A model generated the notes under the pieces. The model had not been told where the DNA came from and ran no database searches. It saw only the letters and a program-made list of their open reading frames with translations. Shown here piece after piece: positions 36,133 through 43,784 of a stretch of DNA of 64,000 nucleotides. The translations under genes were made by a program, and so were the position numbers. Where the stretch lies: positions 94,011 to 158,010 of the forward strand of contig NZ_BMHV01000007.1 of assembly GCF_014641495.1 (NCBI RefSeq), given 5' to 3'. The first letter of the stretch is position 1, and every line of letters begins with the position of its first letter. The stretch is from Terasakiella brassicae (lineage in GTDB: Bacteria; Pseudomonadota; Alphaproteobacteria; Rhodospirillales; Terasakiellaceae).

Positions 36133-37200
36133 TTAATAAGGCGGAAGTTTTTCCTTGTAAGGGAAGTTTGGCAAGGCAGTCATCAAGGCACTGCGCCATT
36201 TGTGCCACCATGTGGCAAGCGCGGTAATAATCAGGCCAAGGATAAAGAGACTGATATAGTCCGCATCCATACCGAGATTTTCAGTGGCCCAACTGACAAC
36301 GAAACTCAGATAGATAATACCTGCCGAGATAAAGGAACGTCTGTCAATGATCAGGGCGATGACAACGAACAGGCAGAGCAAGAGAGACGTTAAAATGTAA
36401 GATGTGGTGTCCCCTTCGTAATAGATATTAAGCGCAATGACATTGAGCAAGGACGGACCGGAAAGAAGATGCAGCCAGAAGGCGGATTTGGATGGGTTGG
36501 CGACCCGGTAAGGGTCGCGGCAATCGAAATAAAGCCCAAAGCCCAGAGCAATTAAACCAAAGAGCAACCAGCTTCCGGCAACGATGGGATTGACGGACAG
36601 GTCCATCAGGCTGTCAAAATCAAGGACCGTCTGTTGGGATGAACTTAATGTTCCGGCAATCGATAGCATTAAGCCCAAACCCGTGACACCAATTAGGAAA
36701 GTCAGGTAGGGGAGCTTATATTTACGATACATCCAGATCAGCAAGCATAAAGTCGGGGCGAGGGGGAGTATCAGGGTCGCCAGATAGGGTTCCTCCCCAT
36801 CGGCTTGTGAAAAGAGGTCAATAGCGAGCGGGATAAGGCATAGAATGCTCGAAAGGGTCAAGGCTGTGGTGCAGACGATACTGGGCAGGACCATGCGCCG
36901 TATTTTGATGAAATAGTGGGATAATCCCAGACTGAGAAGGCCAACAATAGCTGCGGCAATGGAAAGGCTATCGACAAGTGAAAGAATGCCAATCAGCCCC
37001 GCAAACAGAATGCACAGACCAATGGAAATAAAAATTTCCGAAAACCCCAGAAAAATTGCAAAAGGTTCATCTTCCCCATGAAGGGTGTGCTGGGCCTGTT
37101 GGCGTTTTTGCGCGATATGGAGGATAGAGGCGAATTGTTGCTCGTTGATGACGTTTCCGGTCAGGGCCGTTTTCAGGTCATCCTGCGAGATTTGATCCAT
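36133..37200 (-). CDS. hypothetical multi-pass membrane protein
   Basis: A 355-residue protein with a soluble helical N-terminus (about 1-50, MDQISQDDLKTALTGNVINEQQ) and about ten to eleven membrane segments. The N-terminal layout resembles DUF2157-like membrane proteins, but I am not certain of the family. ATG 37200 is preferred; an open frame to 37272 adds an unlikely hydrophobic extension. Its 5' end faces the tmRNA promoter. Confidence 0.7.
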   Translation of the reverse strand: MDQISQDDLKTALTGNVINEQQFASILHIAQKRQQAQHTLHGEDEPFAIFLGFSEIFISIGLCILFAGLIGILSLVDSLSIAAAIVGLLSLGLSHYFIKIRRMVLPSIVCTTALTLSSILCLIPLAIDLFSQADGEEPYLATLILPLAPTLCLLIWMYRKYKLPYLTFLIGVTGLGLMLSIAGTLSSSQQTVLDFDSLMDLSVNPIVAGSWLLFGLIALGFGLYFDCRDPYRVANPSKSAFWLHLLSGPSLLNVIALNIYYEGDTTSYILTSLLLCLFVVIALIIDRRSFISAGIIYLSFVVSWATENLGMDADYISLFILGLIITALATWWHKWRSALMTALPNFPYKEKLPPY

Positions 37201-37307
37201 AATATTTTCTTTTAATTGTGAAGACGGATTATTTTCAAGATAGAGGATATAGGGGATAATAAGTGGGGGCAACCATGTTCCTTTTTTGATTGTTGACCAG
37301 ACGCCCC

Positions 37308-37336
37308 TTGACGTTTGGCTTTTTCCCGCTTACATC
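37308..37336 (+). promoter_or_regulatory. promoter of the tmRNA gene
   Basis: TTGACG (37308-37313) and TACATC (37331-37336) with a 17-base spacer, just before the acceptor segment of ssrA. Confidence 0.65.
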
Positions 37337-37342
37337 TAGGGC

Positions 37343-37620
37343 GTCCGTTTAGCGGCGGACTACGGCGCTAGAGGCGTGTATGGAATAAGCTGACTGGACC
37401 CGGGGGCGGTACCCGGCGCCTCCACCATAAGCCGATCGAACAGGTCGGTTTGTGAGGGGGGCGAAATAGGATCGACAGCGGTAGTAAAGATACAGTGCTG
37501 CGCTCGGTGAGCTACCACCGATATCGGTGCAAAACTTGATAAATGCCAACGACAATCGTATGGCTCCGGTTGCAGCTGCTGCGTAACGCAGTCGCTTGAC
37601 CAAATTCAATTCCTGCATGG
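37343..37620 (+). ncRNA. ssrA: two-piece (circularly permuted) tmRNA
   Basis: The gene has the permuted alphaproteobacterial order. The acceptor piece comes first: T arm CCGGG-GGCGGTA-CCCGG and acceptor CGCCTCC with ACCA at 37417-37427. A 29-base spacer (37428-37456) should be cut out. The coding piece begins with GGGGGCG (37457-37463), which pairs with CGCCTCC, followed by AAATAGGATCGACAG. The tag frame is GCC at 37545 to TAA at 37586 and encodes ANDNRMAPVAAA. tmRNA with SmpB frees stalled ribosomes and marks their products for proteolysis. The outer ends are approximate. Confidence 0.93.
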
Positions 37621-37633
37621 GTGAGTCTATGTA

Positions 37634-37675
37634 GGTGGGGTTCGGGGGTACCTAGCAACAGAGACCCCCACTTTT
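37634..37675 (+). terminator. terminator after tmRNA
   Basis: GGGGGT (37644-37649 region) and ACCCCC pair, with an alternative GTGGGG/CCCCAC stem, followed by TTTTAT. The exact stem is uncertain. Confidence 0.5.
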
Positions 37676-37697
37676 ATCTCCCAGACAATTTAATGAC

Positions 37698-38375
37698 TTA
37701 TCCCATGCCAACGCCTTTGTAACGGCGGTTGAGGCGTGAGATTTTGTCGTGGTAAAGTGTTCCTATTGCAACGGCAATCCAGCTGATATGGAAGACGGCA
37801 TGCATGAAGACGACGATCTCGCCGTGGATCGGTCCAATGGCGGCGCGTTCAAACAGTTGTCCGATATGGTCTAGCGGGGCAGGGTGGATCGTAAGCTTCC
37901 CATAGTAGGCAATGGCCTGAATGGCCAGCAACCATGCATAACTACGTCGTAAACGTCGTCCGATGGCGCGTAGCATGCTGATGTGGTGTTTGGGATGCAT
38001 ATAATCATTGGCCAGGATGAGATTCCAATCGCCGTTTCGCTGATAATCCTCACCTCTTAGCATTGGGGCGAAAAGCTCTGTTTCGATATGGCGGGCACGG
38101 GCACGCCAGACGTTGAAATAGCGATAGCGCCGCGCCTCGAAAATTAAAAAAACAATGACCAGCAAACCAACAAGGACCAACGGTAAAGGGGAAGCGTTCA
38201 CACCGCTAAAAGTGATGGAAAAAGCGATACCCGTTGTGACAACGGCCCAGTTCGTTGTGTTGTCCAATCGCGTGCGCCACGTGGTCGAACGATAAATTTC
38301 ACCACGGTAAAGGTGTGATAAAGCGCCCATTTCGGCGCTGGTGAATTTTGGCTTTTCTTGGCTTTCTTGTTCCAT
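37698..38375 (-). CDS. DUF2270 family membrane protein
   Basis: The 225-residue protein has about four membrane segments and the DUF2270 marks: MGALSHLYRGEIYRSTTWRTRLDNTTNWAV, FEARRYRYFNVWRARARHIET and a C-terminal Arg/Asn-rich tail. The family function is unknown. Its promoter region holds two LexA-type boxes shared with the divergent microprotein gene, so it may be part of the DNA-damage response here. Confidence 0.88.
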   Translation of the reverse strand: MEQESQEKPKFTSAEMGALSHLYRGEIYRSTTWRTRLDNTTNWAVVTTGIAFSITFSGVNASPLPLVLVGLLVIVFLIFEARRYRYFNVWRARARHIETELFAPMLRGEDYQRNGDWNLILANDYMHPKHHISMLRAIGRRLRRSYAWLLAIQAIAYYGKLTIHPAPLDHIGQLFERAAIGPIHGEIVVFMHAVFHISWIAVAIGTLYHDKISRLNRRYKGVGMG

Positions 38376-38448
38376 TTTGAAAGCAATCCCTGTTGTTTTC
38401 TTTCCAGAGTGCGCTATTGAAACGCAATATTCAACCCCGTTGTTAAGG

Positions 38449-38463
38449 GAACATTATGAGAAC
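38449..38463. promoter_or_regulatory. LexA-type SOS box 1
   Basis: GAAC-ATTATGA-GAAC, which is GTTC-N7-GTTC on the minus strand, the alphaproteobacterial LexA box. It lies 5 bases upstream of the -35 of the microprotein promoter and 74 bases upstream of the DUF2270 start. Confidence 0.75.
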
Positions 38464-38467
38464 GCCG

Positions 38468-38494
38468 TTGACAACCCTTCAATGTTCTTATAAT
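38468..38494 (+). promoter_or_regulatory. consensus promoter of the microprotein gene
   Basis: TTGACA (38468-38473) and TATAAT (38489-38494) are both perfect matches to the consensus; the spacer is 15 bases, shorter than ideal. The -10 lies inside SOS box 2. Confidence 0.65.
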
Positions 38495-38498
38495 GTTC
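38484..38498. promoter_or_regulatory. LexA-type SOS box 2
   Basis: GTTC-TTATAAT-GTTC, which covers the -10 element. With box 1 it forms a near-perfect inverted repeat (15 of 16 positions). Confidence 0.78.
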
Positions 38499-38531
38499 CT
38501 GTAACGAGTCGCCATGAAGGGAGTGAAGAAA

Positions 38532-38615
38532 ATGTATGTTCCAACTTTTGCTAAAGAATTTTTGGCCTTGGGCAGTATTTTTGTCGCAGGCTACATGTGG
38601 TCTTTTATTCTGTGA
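38532..38615 (+). CDS. 27-residue single-pass membrane microprotein, SOS-type promoter (SidA-like by analogy)
   Basis: ATG 38532 has GGGAG 8 bases upstream and gives 27 residues; ATG 38514 in frame would give 33. The C-terminal FLALGSIFVAGYMWSFIL is one membrane helix, preceded by a short polar start (MYVPTFAKE). The transcript from the promoter at 38468-38494 would start about 30 bases upstream. In Caulobacter the LexA-controlled SidA is a 29-residue single-pass protein that blocks division through FtsW/FtsN. Size, topology and control agree, but I cannot show sequence homology. A 60-residue gene follows. Confidence 0.6.
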   Translation: MYVPTFAKEFLALGSIFVAGYMWSFIL

Positions 38616-38648
38616 AGTTTTACAGAGAACAAAACAGGAATAAATAAA

Positions 38649-38831
38649 ATGACATATCAGGAATTGGGCGAGGCCAGAATCCTCAAACGTTATGCAAAGC
38701 CGGATTTTTTGGAACCTACTCACAAGGCGGTCGTGCAACCGGATCGTCCAGAAGGGGCATGGATGTCCTTAGAAGACGCTACGGTACGCTTTTTACAACA
38801 TGTAAAATCCCACCGTTTGAATGCCGGGTAA
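38649..38831 (+). CDS. hypothetical 60-residue protein
   Basis: A polar, soluble protein (MTYQELGEARILKRYAKPDF, ending in FLQHVKSHRLNAG) with AGGA 9 bases before the ATG. It starts 33 bases after the microprotein and would lie on the same SOS-type transcript. No family is recognised. Confidence 0.55.
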   Translation: MTYQELGEARILKRYAKPDFLEPTHKAVVQPDRPEGAWMSLEDATVRFLQHVKSHRLNAG

Positions 38832-38845
38832 ACGTCTGATGGGTT

Positions 38846-38884
38846 GATCCCCCATATCTGACTAAATGCAGGTTATGAGGGATC
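38846..38884. terminator. hairpin between convergent genes
   Basis: GATCCCCCATA and TATGAGGGATC pair at 10 of 11 positions around a 17-base loop, between the 60-residue gene and the thioesterase gene. There is no T-run. Confidence 0.4.
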
Positions 38885-38894
38885 ATATGTCGGA

Positions 38895-39308
38895 TTAGTT
38901 TAAGGCCAATGTATTGTCGGGCATGGGGGGAAGGGCACGTTTCTTACCGTTGTTGTCAATGGCGACGAATGTGAAAATGCCTTCTGTTACTTTTTCACGT
39001 GCCATGCCATCGCGGCGCAAGACCCATAATTCGATCTGAATGGCCATTGATGTATTACCCTCGCGCACAATATCGGTGTAGACGCAGACAACATCACCAA
39101 CGCTGACGGGTTTTAGGAAAGACATGGCTTCGACGCCGACTGTGGCCACGCGACCTTGTGCACGCCATGCGGCTGTTACACCACCGGCAATATCCATTTG
39201 CGACATGACCCAACCGCCGAAGATATCGCCGTTGGGGTTGGCATCCCCCGGCATGGCGAGGGTGCGAATGGCGGGTTTTCCTTTGGGTCCGTAGTCTGGT
39301 GTCGTCAT
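38895..39308 (-). CDS. acyl-CoA thioesterase (YciA-like hotdog)
   Basis: The 137-residue hotdog-fold enzyme has the YciA/BACH pattern RTLAMPGDANPNGDIFGGWVMSQMDIAGG, with Asn and Asp of the active site, and SFLKPVSVGDVVCVYT. It hydrolyses acyl-CoA in the cytosol. ATG 39308 is chosen for GGAT upstream and because the family begins here; the open frame to 39395 adds an unrelated extension. Confidence 0.9.
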   Translation of the reverse strand: MTTPDYGPKGKPAIRTLAMPGDANPNGDIFGGWVMSQMDIAGGVTAAWRAQGRVATVGVEAMSFLKPVSVGDVVCVYTDIVREGNTSMAIQIELWVLRRDGMAREKVTEGIFTFVAIDNNGKKRALPPMPDNTLALN

Positions 39309-39431
39309 GGTTTGATCCAAAATTGTTGTTTGAAAATATAAAGTGTTGATCAAGACAATATCATGCTTGCTCGAAAGGTCCATCCTTCCTATCATCGGGC
39401 CAACAAATTATGAATAAGGTGGGCAACTAAA

Positions 39432-41423
39432 TTGGCTATGGATTTATTTGAAGATGACGCGCCGAAAACCGGCGGTGACTATACGGCGCAGGATATCGAG
39501 GTTCTGGAAGGTTTGGAACCGGTTCGTAAACGTCCCGGTATGTATATCGGCGGGACGGATGAACGTGCCTATCACCATTTGGTGGCCGAGATCCTCGATA
39601 ACTCTATGGACGAAGCGGTTGCCGGGCATGCCAGCCGGATTGAACTGGAACTGGATGCCGGGGGCAATGTCACAGTGCGCGATAACGGCCGGGGGATCCC
39701 GGTTGATCCGCACCCCAAGTTCAAAGATAAATCTGCCCTTGAAGTTATTATGACAACCTTGCACTCCGGCGGTAAGTTTTCCGGTAAAGCCTATCAGACA
39801 TCGGGCGGTTTGCATGGTGTCGGTATGTCGGTTGTGAATGCGCTTTCGGATATTTTGTCTGTGGAAGTGGCCCGTGATCGGACCTTATGGCGTCAGGAAT
39901 TTTCGCGCGGTATCCCGCAAGGCCCGTTGAAAAATGAAGGGCAGGTGAATAACCGCCGTGGAACAACCATTACCTTCCATCCTGATCCTGAAATTTTTGG
40001 GAATCGTCTTCAGTTCAAGCCAAGCCAGCTTTATAAAATGGCGCGGTCTAAAGCGTACTTGTTTAAAGGGGTGGAAATCCGCTGGAAATGCGATGAAAAC
40101 CTGATTAAAGACGGGGATAAAACCCCGGTGCAAGGGGTCTTGCATTTCCCCGGTGGTCTGTCTGATTTTTTAAGCAATATTCTGGAAGGCCGCGAGGTCA
40201 AAACTGATGAACCGTTTGCCGGGGATGTGAAATTTCCGGACGAACAGGGCAAGGTTGAATGGGCGATTGCCTGGCCGGAAGATGAAGAAGCCTTTTTCAA
40301 TTCTTACTGTAATACGGTGCCGACTCCGTTGGGCGGGACGCACGAACAAGGGTTTCGCAATGCTATCACCAAAGGTATTCGCGCCTATGGTGAATTGGTG
40401 AGTAACAAGGCAGCCTCTAAAATTACGGCGGATGATGTGATCAATGGGGCGTGTATTATGTTATCCGCCTTTATCCGTGATCCACAATTTCAGGGGCAAA
40501 CCAAAGAAAAACTGGGCACACAGGAAGCCGCCAAGCTGGTGGAAACCGCTATTCGGGATAATTTTGATCACTGGTTGGCGGGGAATCCGGAAATCGGATC
40601 ACAACTGCTTGAATATCTGATTGAACGCGCCGAAATCCGTTTGCGTAAAAAAAGCGCAAAACAAATGAAACGCCAGTCGGCGACCAAGCGTTTGCGCCTG
40701 CCGGGGAAATTGGCCGATTGCACACGATCGGTTTCTGACGGAACTGAAATTTTCCTCGTGGAAGGGGATTCTGCGGGCGGATCAGCCAAACAGGCACGAA
40801 ATCGTGAAACACAGGCGATTTTACCCTTACGAGGTAAGGTGTTGAACGTTGCCTCTGCCAGTGTGGATCAAATCCATGCCAACAAAGAACTCAGCGACAT
40901 GGGCGAAGCTTTGGGCTGTGGCACGCGCGAGGCTTTTGAATTGGACGATTTGCGTTATGAAAAAGTCATTATTATGACCGATGCGGACGTGGATGGTGCG
41001 CATATTGCCTCATTGCTGATGACGTTCTTCTATCAGGAGATGCCCGGCCTTGTCGAAGCCGGTCGTCTGTATCTGGCTCAGCCGCCGCTCTATCGTTTGG
41101 CGACAGGGGCGAAAAGCATTTATGCAATGGATGATCTGGAAAAAGACCAGTTGATGGAGAAAGAATTCAAAGGCAAGAAAGTGGATATCAGCCGATTTAA
41201 AGGTCTGGGTGAAATGCCACCCTCGCAATTGAAAGAAACGACAATGGACCCGAAACGGCGCACACTCCTGCGCGTCACGGTTCCGCATGGCCCAACGGAA
41301 GAAGACCGTGAAGATGCGGAAGATACAAGGGATCTGGTGACGCGCCTGATGGGCAAAAAGCCGGAATACCGTTTCCAGTTTATTCAGGAACGTGCCAAAT
41401 TTGTCGAAGGTTTGGACGTATAA
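39432..41423 (+). CDS. parE: DNA topoisomerase IV subunit B
   Basis: ParE supplies the ATPase and Toprim parts of topoisomerase IV, which unlinks sister chromosomes. Visible motifs are EILDNSMDEAVAG (ATP/Mg), DNGRGIPVD, GGLHGVGMSVVNALS, the Toprim EGDSAGG and MTDADVDGAHIASL, and the C-terminal FKGLGEMPPSQLKET. TTG 39432 has AGGTGG 9 bases upstream; ATG 39438 is the alternative. The 663 residues fit ParE better than GyrB. It is followed by a bidirectional terminator shared with argC. Confidence 0.95.
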   Translation: MAMDLFEDDAPKTGGDYTAQDIEVLEGLEPVRKRPGMYIGGTDERAYHHLVAEILDNSMDEAVAGHASRIELELDAGGNVTVRDNGRGIPVDPHPKFKDKSALEVIMTTLHSGGKFSGKAYQTSGGLHGVGMSVVNALSDILSVEVARDRTLWRQEFSRGIPQGPLKNEGQVNNRRGTTITFHPDPEIFGNRLQFKPSQLYKMARSKAYLFKGVEIRWKCDENLIKDGDKTPVQGVLHFPGGLSDFLSNILEGREVKTDEPFAGDVKFPDEQGKVEWAIAWPEDEEAFFNSYCNTVPTPLGGTHEQGFRNAITKGIRAYGELVSNKAASKITADDVINGACIMLSAFIRDPQFQGQTKEKLGTQEAAKLVETAIRDNFDHWLAGNPEIGSQLLEYLIERAEIRLRKKSAKQMKRQSATKRLRLPGKLADCTRSVSDGTEIFLVEGDSAGGSAKQARNRETQAILPLRGKVLNVASASVDQIHANKELSDMGEALGCGTREAFELDDLRYEKVIIMTDADVDGAHIASLLMTFFYQEMPGLVEAGRLYLAQPPLYRLATGAKSIYAMDDLEKDQLMEKEFKGKKVDISRFKGLGEMPPSQLKETTMDPKRRTLLRVTVPHGPTEEDREDAEDTRDLVTRLMGKKPEYRFQFIQERAKFVEGLDV

Positions 41424-41440
41424 TCCGTTTCAAAACCGCA

Positions 41441-41484
41441 AGAAAAAGCCCCCGTACAAATCATCTGTGCGGGGGCTTTTTCTT
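41441..41484. terminator. bidirectional terminator between parE and argC
   Basis: AGAAAAAGCCCCCG and CGGGGGCTTTTTCT form a long perfect stem with A and T flanks on both sides, placed between convergent genes. Confidence 0.9.
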
Positions 41485-41500
41485 GAAAGGTTTACGGATG

Positions 41501-42541
41501 TTAAGGGAACATGGGTTGCTGGGTTAAACCGGCTGTTTCCTCAAAACCGAACATGACATTCATGTTCTGGACCGCTTGACCAGAGGCGCCTTTGACAACG
41601 TTATCTTCCACACAAACGATGATGGCCCGCCCCGGTGTCCGGTCGGCAAAAACGCCGATCAGGCAATAGTTGGACCCACGGACATGGCGTGTTGCCGGGC
41701 TGTTGCCTTCTTCAACCACACGGACGAACGGTTCATTGGCATAGGTGTTTTGCAGGCTGGTTCTGATATCGTTTACACTGACGTTATCAGCCAGTGTGAC
41801 ATAAATAGTCGACAGAATACCCCGGTTCATTGGCATCAGGTGTGGGGTAAAGCTGACGAAAATATTCTCGCCTGCTGCTTCGCTTAAACCTTGTTCAATT
41901 TCCGGCCCATGACGGTGTGTCCCCACACCATAGGCATGGATGGCATCGGAAACTTCGCAGAATAACGTGCCTTCTTTGGGCGCGCGTCCCGCACCGGTAA
42001 CACCGGATTTTGAATCAATGATGATCCCTTGCGTGCCAATTTTCTTTTCTTTTAACAAGGGGATCAAGGGAAGTTGGGCAGATGTTGGATAACAGCCCGG
42101 GTTGGCGACCAAACGTGCTTTTGCAATTTCATCGCGTTTTATTTCGGTCAGGCCATAAACAGCTTCTTTTTGCAGTTCTGGCGCACGGTGTTTGTCGCCG
42201 TACCATTTGCGGTATTCTTCAATATCTTTAAGACGGAAATCGGCAGACAAGTCGACGATCCGTACATTTTGCGGCAGGCTTGCTATAAATTCCTGTGTGG
42301 TGCCGTGGGGCAGACAGCAGAAGCAAACGTCGATATTTGACCAATCGACATTATCCATTGTGACCAGATCGGGTAAATTCAATCCACCCAAATGCGGGAA
42401 CACATCAGCCATTCGCATCCCGGCTTTACGGTCGGCGGTCATCGCTGTGATAGTGACGTTGGGATGGTTGATCAACAGCCGGACCAGTTCTGCACCTGTG
42501 TAACCGCTGGCTCCGACAATAGCTGCATTGATAGTGTTCAT
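41501..42541 (-). CDS. argC: N-acetyl-gamma-glutamyl-phosphate reductase
   Basis: ArgC reduces N-acetylglutamyl phosphate with NADPH, the third step of arginine synthesis. The 346 residues include AAIVGASGYTGAELVRLL (nucleotide binding) and the active-site Cys in VANPGCYPTSAQLPLIPL. The His region reads FTPHLMPMNRGI. Its mRNA leader holds a possible Arg-codon leader peptide and a terminator that ends 23 bases before the ATG, so a promoter must lie upstream of that terminator. Confidence 0.96.
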   Translation of the reverse strand: MNTINAAIVGASGYTGAELVRLLINHPNVTITAMTADRKAGMRMADVFPHLGGLNLPDLVTMDNVDWSNIDVCFCCLPHGTTQEFIASLPQNVRIVDLSADFRLKDIEEYRKWYGDKHRAPELQKEAVYGLTEIKRDEIAKARLVANPGCYPTSAQLPLIPLLKEKKIGTQGIIIDSKSGVTGAGRAPKEGTLFCEVSDAIHAYGVGTHRHGPEIEQGLSEAAGENIFVSFTPHLMPMNRGILSTIYVTLADNVSVNDIRTSLQNTYANEPFVRVVEEGNSPATRHVRGSNYCLIGVFADRTPGRAIIVCVEDNVVKGASGQAVQNMNVMFGFEETAGLTQQPMFP

Positions 42542-42564
42542 GTTATTTCTCGAAATTTAGATAT

Positions 42565-42588
42565 AAAAAAAGGACCCGAACGGGCCCT
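42565..42588 (-). terminator. attenuator terminator in the argC leader
   Basis: On the minus strand AGGGCCC (42588-42582) and GGGTCCT (42577-42571) pair with one G-U around GTTC, followed by seven T (42571-42565). The 5' arm and loop (CCCGTTC, 42584-42578) can pair instead with GAACGGG at 42616-42610. Confidence 0.65.
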
Positions 42589-42609
42589 CTTATAAAGAGT
42601 CTATATACA

Positions 42610-42616
42610 CCCGTTC
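42610..42616 (-). promoter_or_regulatory. antiterminator arm in the argC leader
   Basis: GAACGGG is a perfect complement of CCCGTTC inside the terminator stem, 7 bases after the leader-peptide stop codon. Pairing would prevent the terminator. Confidence 0.5.
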
Positions 42617-42622
42617 AGAAAA

Positions 42623-42652
42623 TCAAAAGACTGTCAGGTGGTATCGTCGCAT
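42623..42652 (-). CDS. putative leader peptide MRRYHLTVF of argC
   Basis: A nine-codon frame ATG CGA CGA ... TGA directly upstream of the antiterminator arm. Codons 2 and 3 are Arg. The ribosome site is weak (AAGAAG or AAAGAG). A ribosome finishing at the stop would cover the antiterminator arm; one stalled at the Arg codons would not. Confidence 0.45.
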   Translation of the reverse strand: MRRYHLTVF

Positions 42653-42726
42653 GGCTCTTTATCTTCTTGTGTTCGTTTTACTCTGGTTTTCTTGTATCAG
42701 TTTTGTACAGGAAATCCAGTCTTTTG

Positions 42727-43473
42727 TTATTTGTATTTTGCCTGAAGGGCGTGCAAGGTTCCCTTTGTGCGAAATTCGTGAAGTTTTTGCTCAAATAAAT
42801 CCATGATCTTTTCAATGTGTGGATATTGTTTGCTAAAGCAAAAAAAGACATCTTCTGAAGATACAGGGGAAAACAGGATACGTTTTGCCAAGCCGCTTTT
42901 TCGTAAGTGAGCCATCGTTATTTCACGGTTAAGGTAAAGATAGTCAAAGCGTCCGGCTTCCAACATCAAAAGGGCACTTTTGGTGTCGTTTGCTGTCAAT
43001 GGTTCCAGTCCGGCATTGCGAAGTTGTGTCATGTTTGCATGACCTTCGATTGAGGCAACATCATAGCTGTTCACGTCTTCAAATGTCTGCGGGCGTGGCA
43101 GGTTGCGATCTGCAAGGTAGAAAAAGCCATTGGTGAAATGACTGGTTGGTGTGCGGAAATACATATATTTCGCGCGTTCCTGCGTTTGGGAACAAGACAG
43201 GATGCCCGCTGCCCTTCCTTCTTTGATATCACGCAGCGCCCGCTTCCACGGTAGAAAGGTAATGTTTGCATCAAAGCCGATTTCTTTAAAAACACGACGG
43301 ACCAGATCATAATCCTGAGCATAAGCCCCTTCAACCGGACGAGTAGTATCAAACGGCGGGAAATCTTCGGCAACGATATAAATTTTCTGTTGGTCTGCCA
43401 TCGATTCAGATGCATGTGCCAATCCGATTATGCAGAAAGCAGCAATCAAAACCCGGATTGAAAAGAGAAACAT
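42727..43473 (-). CDS. SBP_bac_3-type periplasmic binding protein
   Basis: A signal peptide (MFLFSIRVLIAAFCIIGLAHA) precedes a mature domain of about 227 residues of the amino-acid-binding type (VAEDFPPFDTTRPVEGAYAQDYDLVRRVFKEIG). It has the two-lobe pattern but is distant from classical amino acid binding proteins. ATG 43473 has GAAGGTG upstream; the longer frame to 43557 is not favoured. No ABC permease or ATPase is adjacent, so it may be a sensor component. Confidence 0.82.
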   Translation of the reverse strand: MFLFSIRVLIAAFCIIGLAHASESMADQQKIYIVAEDFPPFDTTRPVEGAYAQDYDLVRRVFKEIGFDANITFLPWKRALRDIKEGRAAGILSCSQTQERAKYMYFRTPTSHFTNGFFYLADRNLPRPQTFEDVNSYDVASIEGHANMTQLRNAGLEPLTANDTKSALLMLEAGRFDYLYLNREITMAHLRKSGLAKRILFSPVSSEDVFFCFSKQYPHIEKIMDLFEQKLHEFRTKGTLHALQAKYK

Positions 43474-43784
43474 TTGGCGCACCTTCGAATAAAGTATGAA
43501 AAATAAAGGGAGCTTATTTTTGCGAGCGTATAATACGGATATGCAGCCAAATATCAACGAAGAATATCAATTAATTGGCGCATGCTATTGCAGGTTTATT
43601 TCTTTTGGATGTCTTTATCCGATTATGTTGAAAATAATCCAATAGGTATATTCTTTGTAAGAACGCCGGATATAAGGGTTGAATATCTGCTTATGGCAGA
43701 AAGTGTTTGTGATTGCTCTTGCGCTTTGGGTGTTATTATTCTTTTATGCAGGCAATAAGATTTTGTTTTTCAGGGGAGGGCGCC

